DNA from: Combretum micranthum | Taxonomy: Eukaryota; Streptophyta; Magnoliopsida; Myrtales; Combretaceae | Length of the DNA stretch: 64,000 nucleotides | Reading direction: 5' to 3' | Assembly (NCBI GenBank): GCA_024138025.1 | Contig: JAMXBD010000012.1 | Span: 2,914,001 to 2,978,000, forward strand | In this document: piece after piece, positions 13,352 to 24,060 of the stretch | Position numbering within the stretch: position 1 is the stretch's first letter | Layout: the number at the start of each line of letters is the position of its first letter | Position numbers and translations under genes: made by a program | Notes under the pieces: generated by a model | Databases searched by the model: none | What the model saw: only the letters and a program-made list of their open reading frames with translations | Told to the model about the DNA's origin: nothing

Positions 13352-16300
13352 TGTCACACCCTGAGGGGTATCCTAAACGTGACAGTCTTCCGTACATAAT
13401 ATTAAAGCTTAAGAATGACTTCCTTAGTCACGCAAAGGCTTCTATATCATACACAAGGCATACAATACATCAGAGGGAACACATTGAAGTAGTGCAATTT
13501 ACTTTGATAACAATTAGATAACAAGGCAATAGAAATACTTAACATGAAACATAAACAAAGTCACTTACAATTCTTATGGGCATATCCCTGCTAATGACTT
13601 CAAGTCTACTTAAATACATATCCTAGTAATTTTCAAAATATCAACATATCATATTTTTGCTCATAAAGAAATTACAAGAAAGTAAATCCATCATATGTTT
13701 CCATTTCTTCCACAATAGCTCAAAGATCCACCAATGATTTTCTTAATATCCTGATCCTTGAATGAAGTCTCAGGCATACCAGTTTCAACAAAGATCTATA
13801 GGGATGCAAGCTTATAATGAGCTTAGTGAGATATTCCTTTTATTCGCACCGTAAGGTCAAACAAGTTTATTAATTTTCATGCATATGATAGCATGCTATG
13901 CAACAATCACATGAGACAAACAATTATGTATGGGTATCCGAAAACCATACACAAAATGGATTTACGCCTTCCGTAATGAGGGTTAGGGAATGGTATTTGA
14001 AGGGCTTCACGATCTTCACTGCTAGTCCCTGGGCACATCATACCCTCAGCAATCGATTGATGCGGCTCATCATGGGATGTATCCTCAGTACGCCTTAGTT
14101 TCCTCAGAATAAGCATAGTAACGAGCTTTCTTGGCCTTGGACCCTCCAGATTCTTCACATAGGAGTAGTAGCTTTCGACAAGTGACTCAATGGATGTAAT
14201 GTGTGTCCATTTAATTTATATCAAAGCTAAGTATAGTTATGGTATACTTAAAAGTGATTAAGCAAGCATCATACGCACATAACAACATGTAATATTAATG
14301 ATATACTTTGAAGAATCATTTGTTGGTTTTGATATGCTTAGCATCCATTGTCACACATACTTAAAAGCCCCATTCATGTTCATTTTATCTTACACTTATA
14401 AATCTAGTGTAATTATCTACAAGCACAAGTAAGGTAATGAAATAATGAGGGAAGACTCACTCATCCATATCATAATCTTCTTAGTTGTAGTAATCCTCAG
14501 GAAGGGGAGTTTTATATTCTTGTCATATAAACAAAAGAAATACCTAAAATAAGTATTTCATATAAGTTTTATTTAAACTTTCTAATTCTATCTTATTATT
14601 TTCATTAAAATTCGGATTATGTGAAATCCAACTTAAAATTGTCATAACTTACTCATTTTAACTCGAAATTTCGCATATGAGATGTCATTTTCTTCCTACT
14701 TGAAAAGATCTATCTATTTTTAAGGTTATTTTGAACATTTGAAGTCGTTTGGGTTTGAAAATGAGTTGGTACAATTCTAATACGAAAATTCTAGCCTCAA
14801 ATTGTAATTTTTCTAAATTCTATTTCATCCAAAAATTCCATAGCAAACACATAAATATTTATATAGTTGAAAAATCCTTTTAATATATACATAGACTCTT
14901 ATTATATGCATGATTCTAGTGATGTTGTCTCAAAAATAAAATTGCAAACACTCTTTGTGAAAGATAAAGTTTTATGAAAGGTCATTCTTTGACTTGTGAT
15001 TAAATTGGTATTTTGTAAATATGTGACTCAACAATAAGAAAATCATAATTCAATATATATATATATATATTTAAAATCTTTAAAGGTCTTATATTTGTTC
15101 AAAATTCTTATTTAACAATTTATTCTGTAAAACATGGTTTTATCTACTTGTGGCATAAAAACCAAGTGTATTACTCTTTTAAAGAATTTTCTAAGTATGA
15201 CTTTTTAAACAAAACTTTAATCCTTAAATTTTGCAAATATGAAACTCAATTTAGAGGAAATCATAGTCATATATTTATTTTGAGTTCATGAATATTTTAT
15301 TTTCATATCAATCTTCTTTTAACTAATTATTTTCCAAAATATGAATCTTTACACAGTTATGAGAAAAAATCATTCTAAGTTATATAGCAAAATGTTTTAA
15401 GTTTTAGCATAAAATAAAAATTAAGTGAATGACTTATTCTAAACTTTTATGCTTATAATATTTCTTTCTTAATTCGTAATTTTTCAACACATGGACCCTT
15501 ATGGGGTTGTTAGAAGAAAACTAAAATTTTTAGTTATTACAAGCGGGTGTCTATTTATTATCACTATTATTCATCTTTTCTTAACCTCCTAAAAAGAAAA
15601 TGGATTTAATTCTTAAAACTTGGTAATTTAAATTGTATACTGATTTTATTTCTAAGTGGATTTTAACTAATTAATTGATCTTAGCTTGACTTGAAAATTT
15701 TGTTTTGTTTTTTGTATTTATTATAGTGTTGGTAATAATCTAATAAATAAGTTTTCAAAAAAAATTGCATAACAAAAAATTGTCAACATTATGGTTTAAT
15801 AATATATTTATTTTAGTGTTTTGAAAAGAGAGTGTGGAATCACATAATTAAGTGTTGGAGAAACTTTGCATAATATCAACACTAAAAATTTATGATGATC
15901 TTATCTAAATTTTTGAAAAGAATGTTGTTGAAACGAAATCTTAAGCTTTAAATAGAGATTTCTATTAAGTGATAAAAATTGTTTTTATAGAGAGTTTAGT
16001 CTTATTTTCTTTATAAAAGAATGAACTCCTTTTATTTTATGAAGACAATAACAATATGATCATGCATGAATACGAACTTATAGTTATATAGTGACAAAAA
16101 AATTCACATAAAGGATAAAAGATATAGAAATTAAATAAGCACATAAGTAAAGATCATGTATTAAGAACTCTTAGATTGTATCAAGGTTTCTTAGACTTAA
16201 ATTTTGGATAAGTCTAAAAAGGAAAGAAGAAAAATTATTTTTACTTGATGAGGACAAGTCTAAGACTAAAATGACTAGCCTTAATAAATTGCATGAAATA

Positions 16301-17911
16301 AATAAATAAATTACATGAATTATAAGAGCATAAATAAATAAAAGGTTGTGTTAGTGAGCTTATAGGCTCTTAGAATATATATACACAATTATACTTAATA
16401 ACATATAGGAGTTGGATTAGGAATAATAATAAAACAAGAACATAACAACATTGTAAATAAACATGATGTTGAACATTGACATGATCAAGTTATTATTTTC
16501 ATGATTTCATCCCTAGCATGATGCTCATTAGGTTTTAGAAATCAAAATAACAAAGTGTTCATGTCATGATTCATGAAGAAAAGAGAAGGGGTTTAGAAGT
16601 TTTACCTAAGATTAAGTGTAGATAAAGGAGTAAAGAGAGTAGTGGCAGTTGTATGGGGATAGTGGTGATATGAAAAGAAGAGAGTGTTGGAAAGAAAATT
16701 GTGGAGAAAATTTGAGAGAGATTTGATATGTAAATAAAGTGTGTGAAGACATAGAGGGAGATGGGGTGTTTATAGATAAATGTGGAGGGAAATTAGACAT
16801 AATTAAATAAAATGAAAAAGAAAAAAATTAGATGTAAAGAGAGGGAATGGTGCCAGATTTGGAAGAGAAGGAGGGAAGAAATTGATTAAATTTGTATTTT
16901 TGTAATGAAAAGTAAATAAAGTGTAAGAGAAGTTATGTATAAAGTTTTATGGGAAAAGAAAATGTAAGAGAAATATGTATAGGTTGTAAGAAAAAGTAGA
17001 GATAAGTGAATAGTGATAAATAGTGATATGAATAGTAGACAAGATAAATTGATACCAATAGTAAAAAAATACGCGTAAAAGTACTATATATGATATTTTT
17101 AGATACCAAAAAATTCTAAAACTGATATTTTACTAACCCTCACATTATTACGAGTTTAAAGATGTTATCGGAATATTTTTACTATTTCACACATCTGGAC
17201 CCTAATTTTAAAAGTTGATCCCGTTCAAGTCTGAAACGAATTAAATTTTGATGAATATGATCTTTTTAGGCTTTACCATTTTATTACGGGCTATGATCTA
17301 CGATTATCTCAATTTTATTTTTCTAGGATTTAGAGCGTAGGATAGCCAGATCTAAATTCACTAGAGTTTTATAGACTTGTTGACTTTAGGGTTTTGATTT
17401 GACTTTTGATTTTTGAATTTTACTCGTAACATTATAAAATCTAGGGTTTTATGTAATACTTGTATTTTTGGTTCAAAATTTAAGTTTTACTTTGTTTATA
17501 TGGTTTGTTCAATATTTGTAGTTCTCGGGATTATTTAATCGAGTCTAGGATTATGTGTTAACTCAGGTTGATTTTTGGTTTTTAGTTTAAATTTTTTATT
17601 TCGAAATTCACCAAAGGGTATAAGGTTTTATAATTTTTTCATTGAACATTGTTTAGATATACCATCTTGGTTTTCCTATTAAGGATCACATAGATGAATT
17701 GTTTGGCGTACGGATGTTGAATCGAACGATTATTGAATTTTTCATTTTGTGTTTGGAGGTTCTCTTTTTCTCAAGATTAAGAAATTTCGTATTTGATCTT
17801 ATTAGAGTTTCTATAGTTTTGTTTTAACTTGGGTTGGTTTGGGGGGTTTTAGTTTTACTATTTAGCTTTAGGATTATTTTCTAAGAGTTATGGAAAATTC
17901 AAAGGTTTACA
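13352..17911 (-). mobile_element. Large solo LTR, family A copy 1 (A1)
   Basis: On the + strand the element runs from TGTCACACCC to AAGGTTTACA and is bounded by identical 5-bp duplications, GAATC. It is 4.56 kb with no gag or pol, so it is best read as a solo LTR. The sense strand is minus: it starts TGTAAACC, has a TATA box (CTATAAACACCCC, 16764-16776), then a CT-rich leader, and ends GGGTGTGACA. In sense order a TCACTAAGCTCATTATAAGC block near 13810-13830 precedes a possible splice acceptor. The block at 14641-14680 (GTCATAACTTACTCATTTTA on plus) is shared with A2, A3 and A4. Ty3/gypsy, probably Tekay/Del-like, is inferred from LTR size and these motifs; there is no coding sequence to prove it. 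Short open frames inside it are low-complexity and not genes. Confidence 0.85.
16769..16774 (-). promoter_or_regulatory. TATA box of LTR A1
   Basis: The minus strand reads ATCTATAAACACCCC. The same position in the other family A copies reads TATAAATACCCC (A2, A4) or a variant (A3). A pyrimidine-rich leader follows in each copy. Confidence 0.65.
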
Positions 17912-17916
17912 GAATC
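17912..17916. repeat. Target-site duplication, right, of LTR A1
   Basis: GAATC directly after the terminal ACA; partner of 13347-13351. Confidence 0.85.
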
Positions 17917-17969
17917 AATATAAAACGAAAGATAGTGATGCTACACCTCTTCACATCACCAAGGTAAAA

Positions 17970-18350
17970 TCTCCACCCCCTAAAGAACACCTCAAATGTA
18001 GCAGTCCGCCGTATACAATAGTAAAGTTAATAAATGACTTCCTTAGTCATTCGAAAGCGTAGACATTATGTACAAGGTGTGCTTACACAACAATAGGAGA
18101 TACCGGTGGAGTTAGTGGTTTAAGAAGATGTCAATATAGGTAGCATTTAAGAATTGCTAAACATAACTTCAAAACTTAAAGATCAAAGTCTTACAACTAC
18201 TAGGAGTATACCCCCATGAAATCTTAAGGAATATTACAACCATGGAGATTTTTATGGAAATCTACCCCAAAACCTTCTTGTAAACTTCTTTCAAAAACTC
18301 CAGTATTTCTTAGTTATCATGAAATAGCTATGAATTTCTTAATTTACATA
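17970..18350 (-). mobile_element. LTR family A copy 2 (A2), 3' end portion
   Basis: From TCTCCACCCCC onward this aligns with the start of A1 and A4: the 'AATGACTTCCTTAGTCA' block, then 'ACAACAATAGGAGATACCGG' (also in A4 as ACAACAATAGGAGACACTGG). Similarity stops near 18350, where LTR B2 begins, and resumes at about 21028. The terminus is mutated, with no clean TGTCAC. Confidence 0.75.
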
Positions 18351-19285
18351 CTAATGTGTTATTGAAATGATATATATATATATATACACATATGCATATG
18401 TGTGCTTGGATAATATAATTAGTATATGTGTTAGACATGTGCTATTTTGTATGTGTGTAGTATAATGAAATTAATATTATTGTATTATATGTATAAATGT
18501 GTGTATAGTGTAATGAATAAGTATGTCTTTTGCAAATTAATATGTATGTGTTATGTTTAGAATTTAATAAAATTAATTTTGAATTGCTTAAGATTAATGA
18601 CAGAAATTTTACAAAATTTAAGTCTACTTTTTAAGCCTAAATCAAACTCAAATGCATTTGAAATTAACCCAAATTAATCTTAGGTCAAATATACCCCTAA
18701 AGTGAAATTTTGGATGATTATTGACTTTATTTTAGACAAGTTTTGGCAGCCCTATTTCCCCATACGAATTTTTCTTTTCTTTTCTTTCTTTCTTCCTTTC
18801 CATCTCAAAATCCTAAACCCTAAGCCAAAATCGATTACAAGCTTTTGGGATTCAAACATCATTCAAAGCCAAAACCTAACCATATAAGTTAAATGCAAGC
18901 TTAATCTTTTCATTTTATGTTCTATCTTGTGCTTGTTTGTAAAGTTTAGATAAAAATAAAATTTATGTACTAATTGGTGTGAGATTGATTTGGTGCATTG
19001 ATGGTAGCTTAAATAAGATTACATGGCTAGAGGAGTTGTAGTGTATATCTTATATGAATGTTGACATGTGAGGATGAGTATGTTGGGAAGATTGAAGGAT
19101 TTAGTAGTTAAAGTGTGATTGATGTTTTGATGATTAGAAGTAGGATTTATGTTGTTAGGATAGTGTATAAAACATACGACAAGCTTTGGAAAGTTTAAAT
19201 TAAGTTTGGAGAAATTTTGAAGTGGATAAATTTTTGTAATAAAACAGGGGAAACAAAAACTTTTTCGTATAGGCTTAAATTTGAG

Positions 19286-19765
19286 TGTACGCCGGCATCT
19301 GGCACTTCTAGGCCACCGACTTAGAAGCGGTGTTGGAAGTGAATAGAATCAATTTTCTTAAAGCCGCTTAAACGCTGCCGGTTTTCACTGGAAAAGTCTA
19401 CCAGTGTTTATTTTTCAAAATGTACGCTGGCTATTAGGGTTCCAACGTCGCTGGTTTAGGGGCAATGTGGAATGGAAATAGAATCATAATTTTTAACACC
19501 GGGAATAAGGCCGCCGGCATAGGATCCAAGGTTACCAGCGTACATGGATACGCTGCCGATGTTGGGGGTATTCACGGGTGTGGACCAACCCCGTGAACCT
19601 CTCGGAAATTTTTGGAAATTTGGATTTGCATTCTACACCGGTTCAAAGCCACCGGCGTAAAATGAAAGCGGCCGACATATCCTTGAATGCTGCCAATGTT
19701 GGCAGTGTTGAACTATAATGTGTTACGCACCGATTCAAAGCCGCCGGCTTTGATGGCCGGTGTAT
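19286..19765. repeat. CCGGCG / CGCTGCCGG motif-rich tract in LTR B2
   Basis: A GC-rich island in AT-rich DNA, built of recurring words: TACGCCGGC, ACGCTGCCGG, TACGCTGG, ACACCGG, GCCGCCGGC, ACGCTGCCG, ACACCGGTTC, CCACCGGCG, GCCGCCGGC, GGCCGGTGT. Several pair as short inverted repeats (ACACCGG with CCGGTGT), so the tract could fold. The equivalent in B1 is 8583-8755. Confidence 0.75.
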
Positions 19766-20530
19766 CCCTGCGCTTTTAAATTTAAAAAACTTTCTTCAAA
19801 ATTTTTCGAAGTTTGGTATATGATCAATTAAATATTTGTTAAGTGTTCTATGATATAATAGGATGTTTAAATGCTTTATTATGACCTTGTATTAATTTAT
19901 TTGAATTTCTTTGATTAATTGTATTTTTCAACTAGTTAATTAGTGCTTAAGCTAAGTGACAAATTTAATACTGTCTTAAACAGTGATAGATCCTCGCTCG
20001 GCCAACCCCATTAGTTCCCGAGCTATCTCAGGTACGCAGTAACTTGCTTGTTTCTCTGCTAGGGTAGACATCAAATCAAATTACTTAAAATTAAGAAAAT
20101 TTTATTAATTGATGAGTGTTGATTATCCTTGTTTGCCGTTGAATCTGGTTCGGAGAGTGGCACCCTACTCAGATTGGGGGCAGGGTATTTTCTCATTAAT
20201 GGATAGAATTATTTAGGAGATATGAGTATCCGAGCTACTCATATTAACTCCCTGAGCATCATGATGCGTTACTCAGGATCTCCTAGTATTACGGGCTACA
20301 CCAGAAGGTTGGGCTCCCTAGTCTGTATGAACAGTAGGGACCACTCAGGGAGATGGACGTAATACTAGATCCCTGTTTCCGGAGTTTGAATACTCCCGTG
20401 TTGTTTTACTAACTAAAGATTTAACAATAAACAATTGATTATTGCATAATGCATTAGTCTAAGAATGTGTGATCTACTTTGCATTTGTATTCGTTACTTG
20501 TGTACTGGGCCTTTGGCTCATATTTATCCA

Positions 20531-20536
20531 TTTCAG
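20531..20536 (+). promoter_or_regulatory. Candidate splice acceptor in LTR B2
   Basis: A pyrimidine-rich stretch (TTTATCCATTTCAG) ends in AG just before the acidic peptide frame. B3 has a similar pyrimidine-rich run (TTTGCTCCTTTTTCACG) at this place, but its AG is not clear. No donor was assigned. Confidence 0.4.
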
Positions 20537-20538
20537 GT

Positions 20539-20616
20539 GATGACTCCGATGAGTTCTATGCGAGTATGGGGTACGAAACTGACTTTGAAGATTTTCTTGA
20601 TAGTTTGGAGGATTAG
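20539..20616 (+). CDS. Acidic C-terminal peptide exon in LTR B2 (fragment)
   Basis: Reading from just after TTTCAG gives 25 residues rich in Asp and Glu: DDSDEFYASMGYE followed by TDFEDFLDSLED and a TAG stop. B3 encodes a peptide of exactly the same length, ending at the same point, identical at about 10 of 25 positions (D1, D4, Y7, M10, Y12, T14, D15, F16, L20, D21). Several other positions are conservative or synonymous. No start codon belongs to it; it would be the last exon of a spliced LTR transcript. The function is unknown. It could also be a chance frame in related DNA, and only codon-level statistics on more copies can decide. A 60-residue open frame overlapping it in another phase (20465-20647) is probably a shadow. 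Confidence 0.4.
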   Translation, partial: DDSDEFYASMGYETDFEDFLDSLED

Positions 20617-20754
20617 AGTTAACCATGGACTAAATGGAACCCTATGATTGTAATAGATTAGATGTGATTTCTTTTGTTGATGATGTAACCAAAGTTTTAG
20701 TTTGGGTTGTGTTTTGAAAATTTTGTTAAGGCTTGTAAGAAGCCTTTAGATGTA

Positions 20755-20780
20755 ATATATATATATATATATATATATAT
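20755..20780. repeat. (AT)n microsatellite near the end of LTR B2
   Basis: About thirteen AT units following GATGTAAT. Confidence 0.9.
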
Positions 20781-21027
20781 GTACTTAGTTATGTAGGACT
20801 TAAGTTGCAACTATTGCAAAATATGTTGGTAGTGAAGTAGTGTAATTTTGTTTAAGGTTTAGAAAAAAAATTTATTATGATTTCTATTATATTATCTATA
20901 TGGAATTAGATAAACAATTTCTCAAACAATTCTTTCAGGCAACCTTACATGTAATCTTATAGGTTATATGTGGTTGGGGAACTGTTATCGCCTATTTCAG
21001 ATATAGGGGTGATAGGGGGTCCTTATA

Positions 21028-24000
21028 TATTATCTGGGTAAAAATTCTTCTTGGATAAAGCCATAGATACTCCTACTGTAATAAAAATCTAAGGAGGTAT
21101 AAACAAAGCTAGCTTAGTGAGTAAATTCTCACAAAAATGTACCCATAAATAATAAATCAATTTATTATTCAGGCATATGAAATGCATCATCCATATGAAC
21201 AATCAAATGCATATGATTAACCAGAAATCATATGTAGAATGGATTTACGTCCTCCACATCAAGGTTTTGGGATTGTTACAGGCTCATATGACCATCAATT
21301 TTTTGTAGATTTTTAGACTCCTACATGCCAATATTTTGGTAGACTTTCAAGCTTCTACCAGCAACCACTATAAACTCTGTTCCTACACAAAGGTATAGTA
21401 GCGAAAATGATGGGGCTCGACTTCGTGTCATAGATGAACAAATTATAGATTAATTCCTTATAGAGTTATTATCCAATTTAGAGGTGATCATCTAAGTACA
21501 TACAAACATTCTAACATGATATTGAAACCAAACAATAATCAATAATTAAGGTTCCAATATGCTTACCTTTCATTTATGAAACACCACGAAACACATACAT
21601 ATCCCATGATAAATCCACTTACAATTTCCAATTTTTATCTTTTCCTATCTTCTAATACTTCTATTCTAAAAGCACATCCAAGAATACGAAAAAGCAAGAA
21701 AATAAATTCACTTGACCATTGGGATCTTCCTTAGTCGAAATAGTCTTCAGGGAACAGGGTGATGTAATTATCATCGCCAAGACAAAAAAGATAGCTAGAA
21801 TGAGTATTTCTTATAATTTTTATTTAAATTTCTAACTCTATTAATGTTATTTGCGATAGGTTTCCTGGTTACTATGTTTGAACCTTAAAATGGTCATAAC
21901 TAACTCATTTTAACTCTGGTTTCCACATATGAGTGGTTGATTTCCACTTAATTCAGATGCTCTATCTAATTCTAAGGTTCTTATGAACATTTAAGATCAT
22001 TTAGGCCTTGGAATATAAGGGGTCAGATTGTACCTAGATTCATGTTTAAATCCATTTTGACTTTTTTTGCAAGTTTTACCTTAAGTAGACTACTTAAGAC
22101 ATGTTTGTAATTATCCTTATACTCAAACATGTTTGGAACTTAAAAGTCGTTCATACCACATGCATGATCCTAGTGACGTTGCTCAAAGGAAATTTCTTCA
22201 ACAAGTAGCCTTTTAGAAAATTTGGAAAAGCTTAAGTTTATAAAGGCTAAACTTGGAAAACTTGTAGGGAGCTTTTATTTCTTAATACTTTCAAGTAGAT
22301 GATTTAATATAAACTGTCATGTTTTATTTCATTCCTTGTAAAACTTGTTTTATATTTTCACCAGAAACGCATTTGTCAAAACATTGGTTTTTTTTTTTTT
22401 TTGGTGTTTTTAAGGAAAGAATTTCAAGTTGTAACATTTCCACAAGTTGATGCCTATTTTGGCATTTTGAAGGAAATAAGAATTTGATTTTTCTTTTCTA
22501 AATTTTTCTTTGTACTAAGGATTTCTCTTAGGTGGTGAAAATAAATTTGAGGAAATATTTGCATAACAAGGAATTGTCACATATAAGGTTTAGGAATTTA
22601 TTTAACAAGATGACAACATCACTATGAGCACTTATGTACATGAACATAAAACTAAACTTATAAACATTTTACTTAGTAAAATGAACTCAAAATAAAAAGC
22701 TAACAAAGTAAAAAATATAAAGATAAACATCATTAAAAAAAATAAAAAAAAATGGGAGTCTTAGCTTATAATCAAGGCTCCTCGAGATTTGAAATAATCT
22801 AGTCACCAATCATAAAAATAAAAATAAAGCGAGATAAAATAAAATAAAATGGGAGTCTTTGATTTTATTAAGATTTCTCGTGACTTGAAATATTCTAGTC
22901 TCATTTAGACTTGATTATAAACTAGTTCAAGATTAGAAATTGACTAGTCTTATTTTGAATTGAAATGGATAAGTCTAAAGCATGTAAATAAAATACTTAA
23001 AATAAAGAACGTAAATAAACAAGTTAGATTTAAGAGCAATATGCTCTAAGGATTTTAAATATCTACATATACATATTAACATATAGAAAGTCATGTTAGT
23101 AAACAAAAAATGAACATAAGATAAACATAGACATAAACATAACATTATGTGACATGAACTCAATATGTTGTCTTGCATTTCCATCCCTCGCATCATACAT
23201 GATGTGGATTTTTATGGAAAGTATTCAAAGAAATATACATACACATGTCACATAACATTATAGATAGACAGTATTTAGTGTTCTTACCTAAATGAAAGAT
23301 AAAAGAAATTTGAGAGAGACAAATGGGGGTAGAGGCACTTAAGAAGAAAGGGAGAGGAAATTTTGAGAGAGTTTTAAGAGAAGTAAGAATTGTAAAGTAT
23401 GAAAAAATAAAAAGGAAAGGGGTATTTATAGATGAAAAATTGTGTGAATTAAAGTATGAAAAATAAATGGAAAAGAAAATAAAATTGAGAGACAAATGGG
23501 GGTAAGGAGCGGCCGGGGCCTCCGATTTCAACAAAAAGAGGAGGAGAGAGAAAAAATTAATTAAAGAAGAAACGATATCAAGAAAAGTGTAATAAAGTAT
23601 GGTGATTAGATATGTGTAAAAATAGGTTATGTAAGATATAAGAATAGGGTTTAAGAGTGTAAGAAAAACGTAAATAATGTTAATAGTAGTGAATAGTAAT
23701 TAAATAATGGAAGAGACTAATTGTTTACCAATGGAGGGTAAAATATGCATATGAGTGCTATAACTGGTGTTTTTAAGAGCCAATAAAAATTTATTTGATA
23801 TTATATGGATGTCTTAATATTATTCTAGTATAGATTGTTTGTCGGAATATTTTGCGTCAATTTGCGTATCGGTAAGCGAATATAGAAATTGATATTGAAA
23901 AAGCTTTGAATGATTGAAGTTTTGGAAAAACTTATTGTTTTAGGGTTTATACCTTATACCCGACTTATATTTTAGGTTCATATTATTTCTTTCTAACTCA

Positions 24001-24060
24001 TCTAGCATTTTATTGTTTTAGAAACTATTTGATTTTCTAGCATTTAGAGTTGACTTGGTT
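21028..24060 (-). mobile_element. LTR family A copy 2 (A2), main portion
   Basis: Resumes the family A order after the B2 insertion: AGCTAGCTTAGTGAG (21110), CATATGATTAACCAGAAATC with 'ATGGATTTACGTCCTCCACA' (about 21215-21260), the GGTCATAACTAACTCATTTT block (21892), a TATA box on minus (TATAAATACCCC, 23419-23430) and the CT-rich leader on minus (23290-23420). The minus-strand start terminus is not recognisable; similarity to A1 fades near 24060, where transposase-type sequence begins. Confidence 0.7.
23425..23430 (-). promoter_or_regulatory. TATA box of LTR A2
   Basis: The minus strand reads CATCTATAAATACCCCTTTC, followed by a pyrimidine-rich leader. Same place as in A1, A3 and A4. Confidence 0.65.

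Larger units (their letters stand above)
18350..21027 (+). mobile_element. LTR family B copy 2 (B2), inverted and nested in A2
   Basis: Reverse complement of B1 over most of its length, inserted between the two halves of A2. The right terminus GGGGGTCCTTATA corresponds to GGGTCTTTACA of B1, and the preceding GGTTGGGGAACTG matches the B1 block TCCCCAACCACG. The left edge is uncertain: a mutated start could be near 18686 (TCAAATATACCCC), which would make the element shorter. In sense order it has a CT-rich leader (18771-18805), the CCGGCG tract (19286-19765), a GTGTACTGGGCCTTTGGCTC block, a TTTCAG acceptor (20531-20536), an acidic peptide frame and a TA repeat. No clear target duplication was found. 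Confidence 0.75.

Noticed and set aside
23193..23534. Ser/Phe-rich minus-strand frame as a gene
   Set aside because: It covers the TATA box and CT-rich leader of LTR A2; equivalent frames in A1, A3 and A4 differ completely in sequence.
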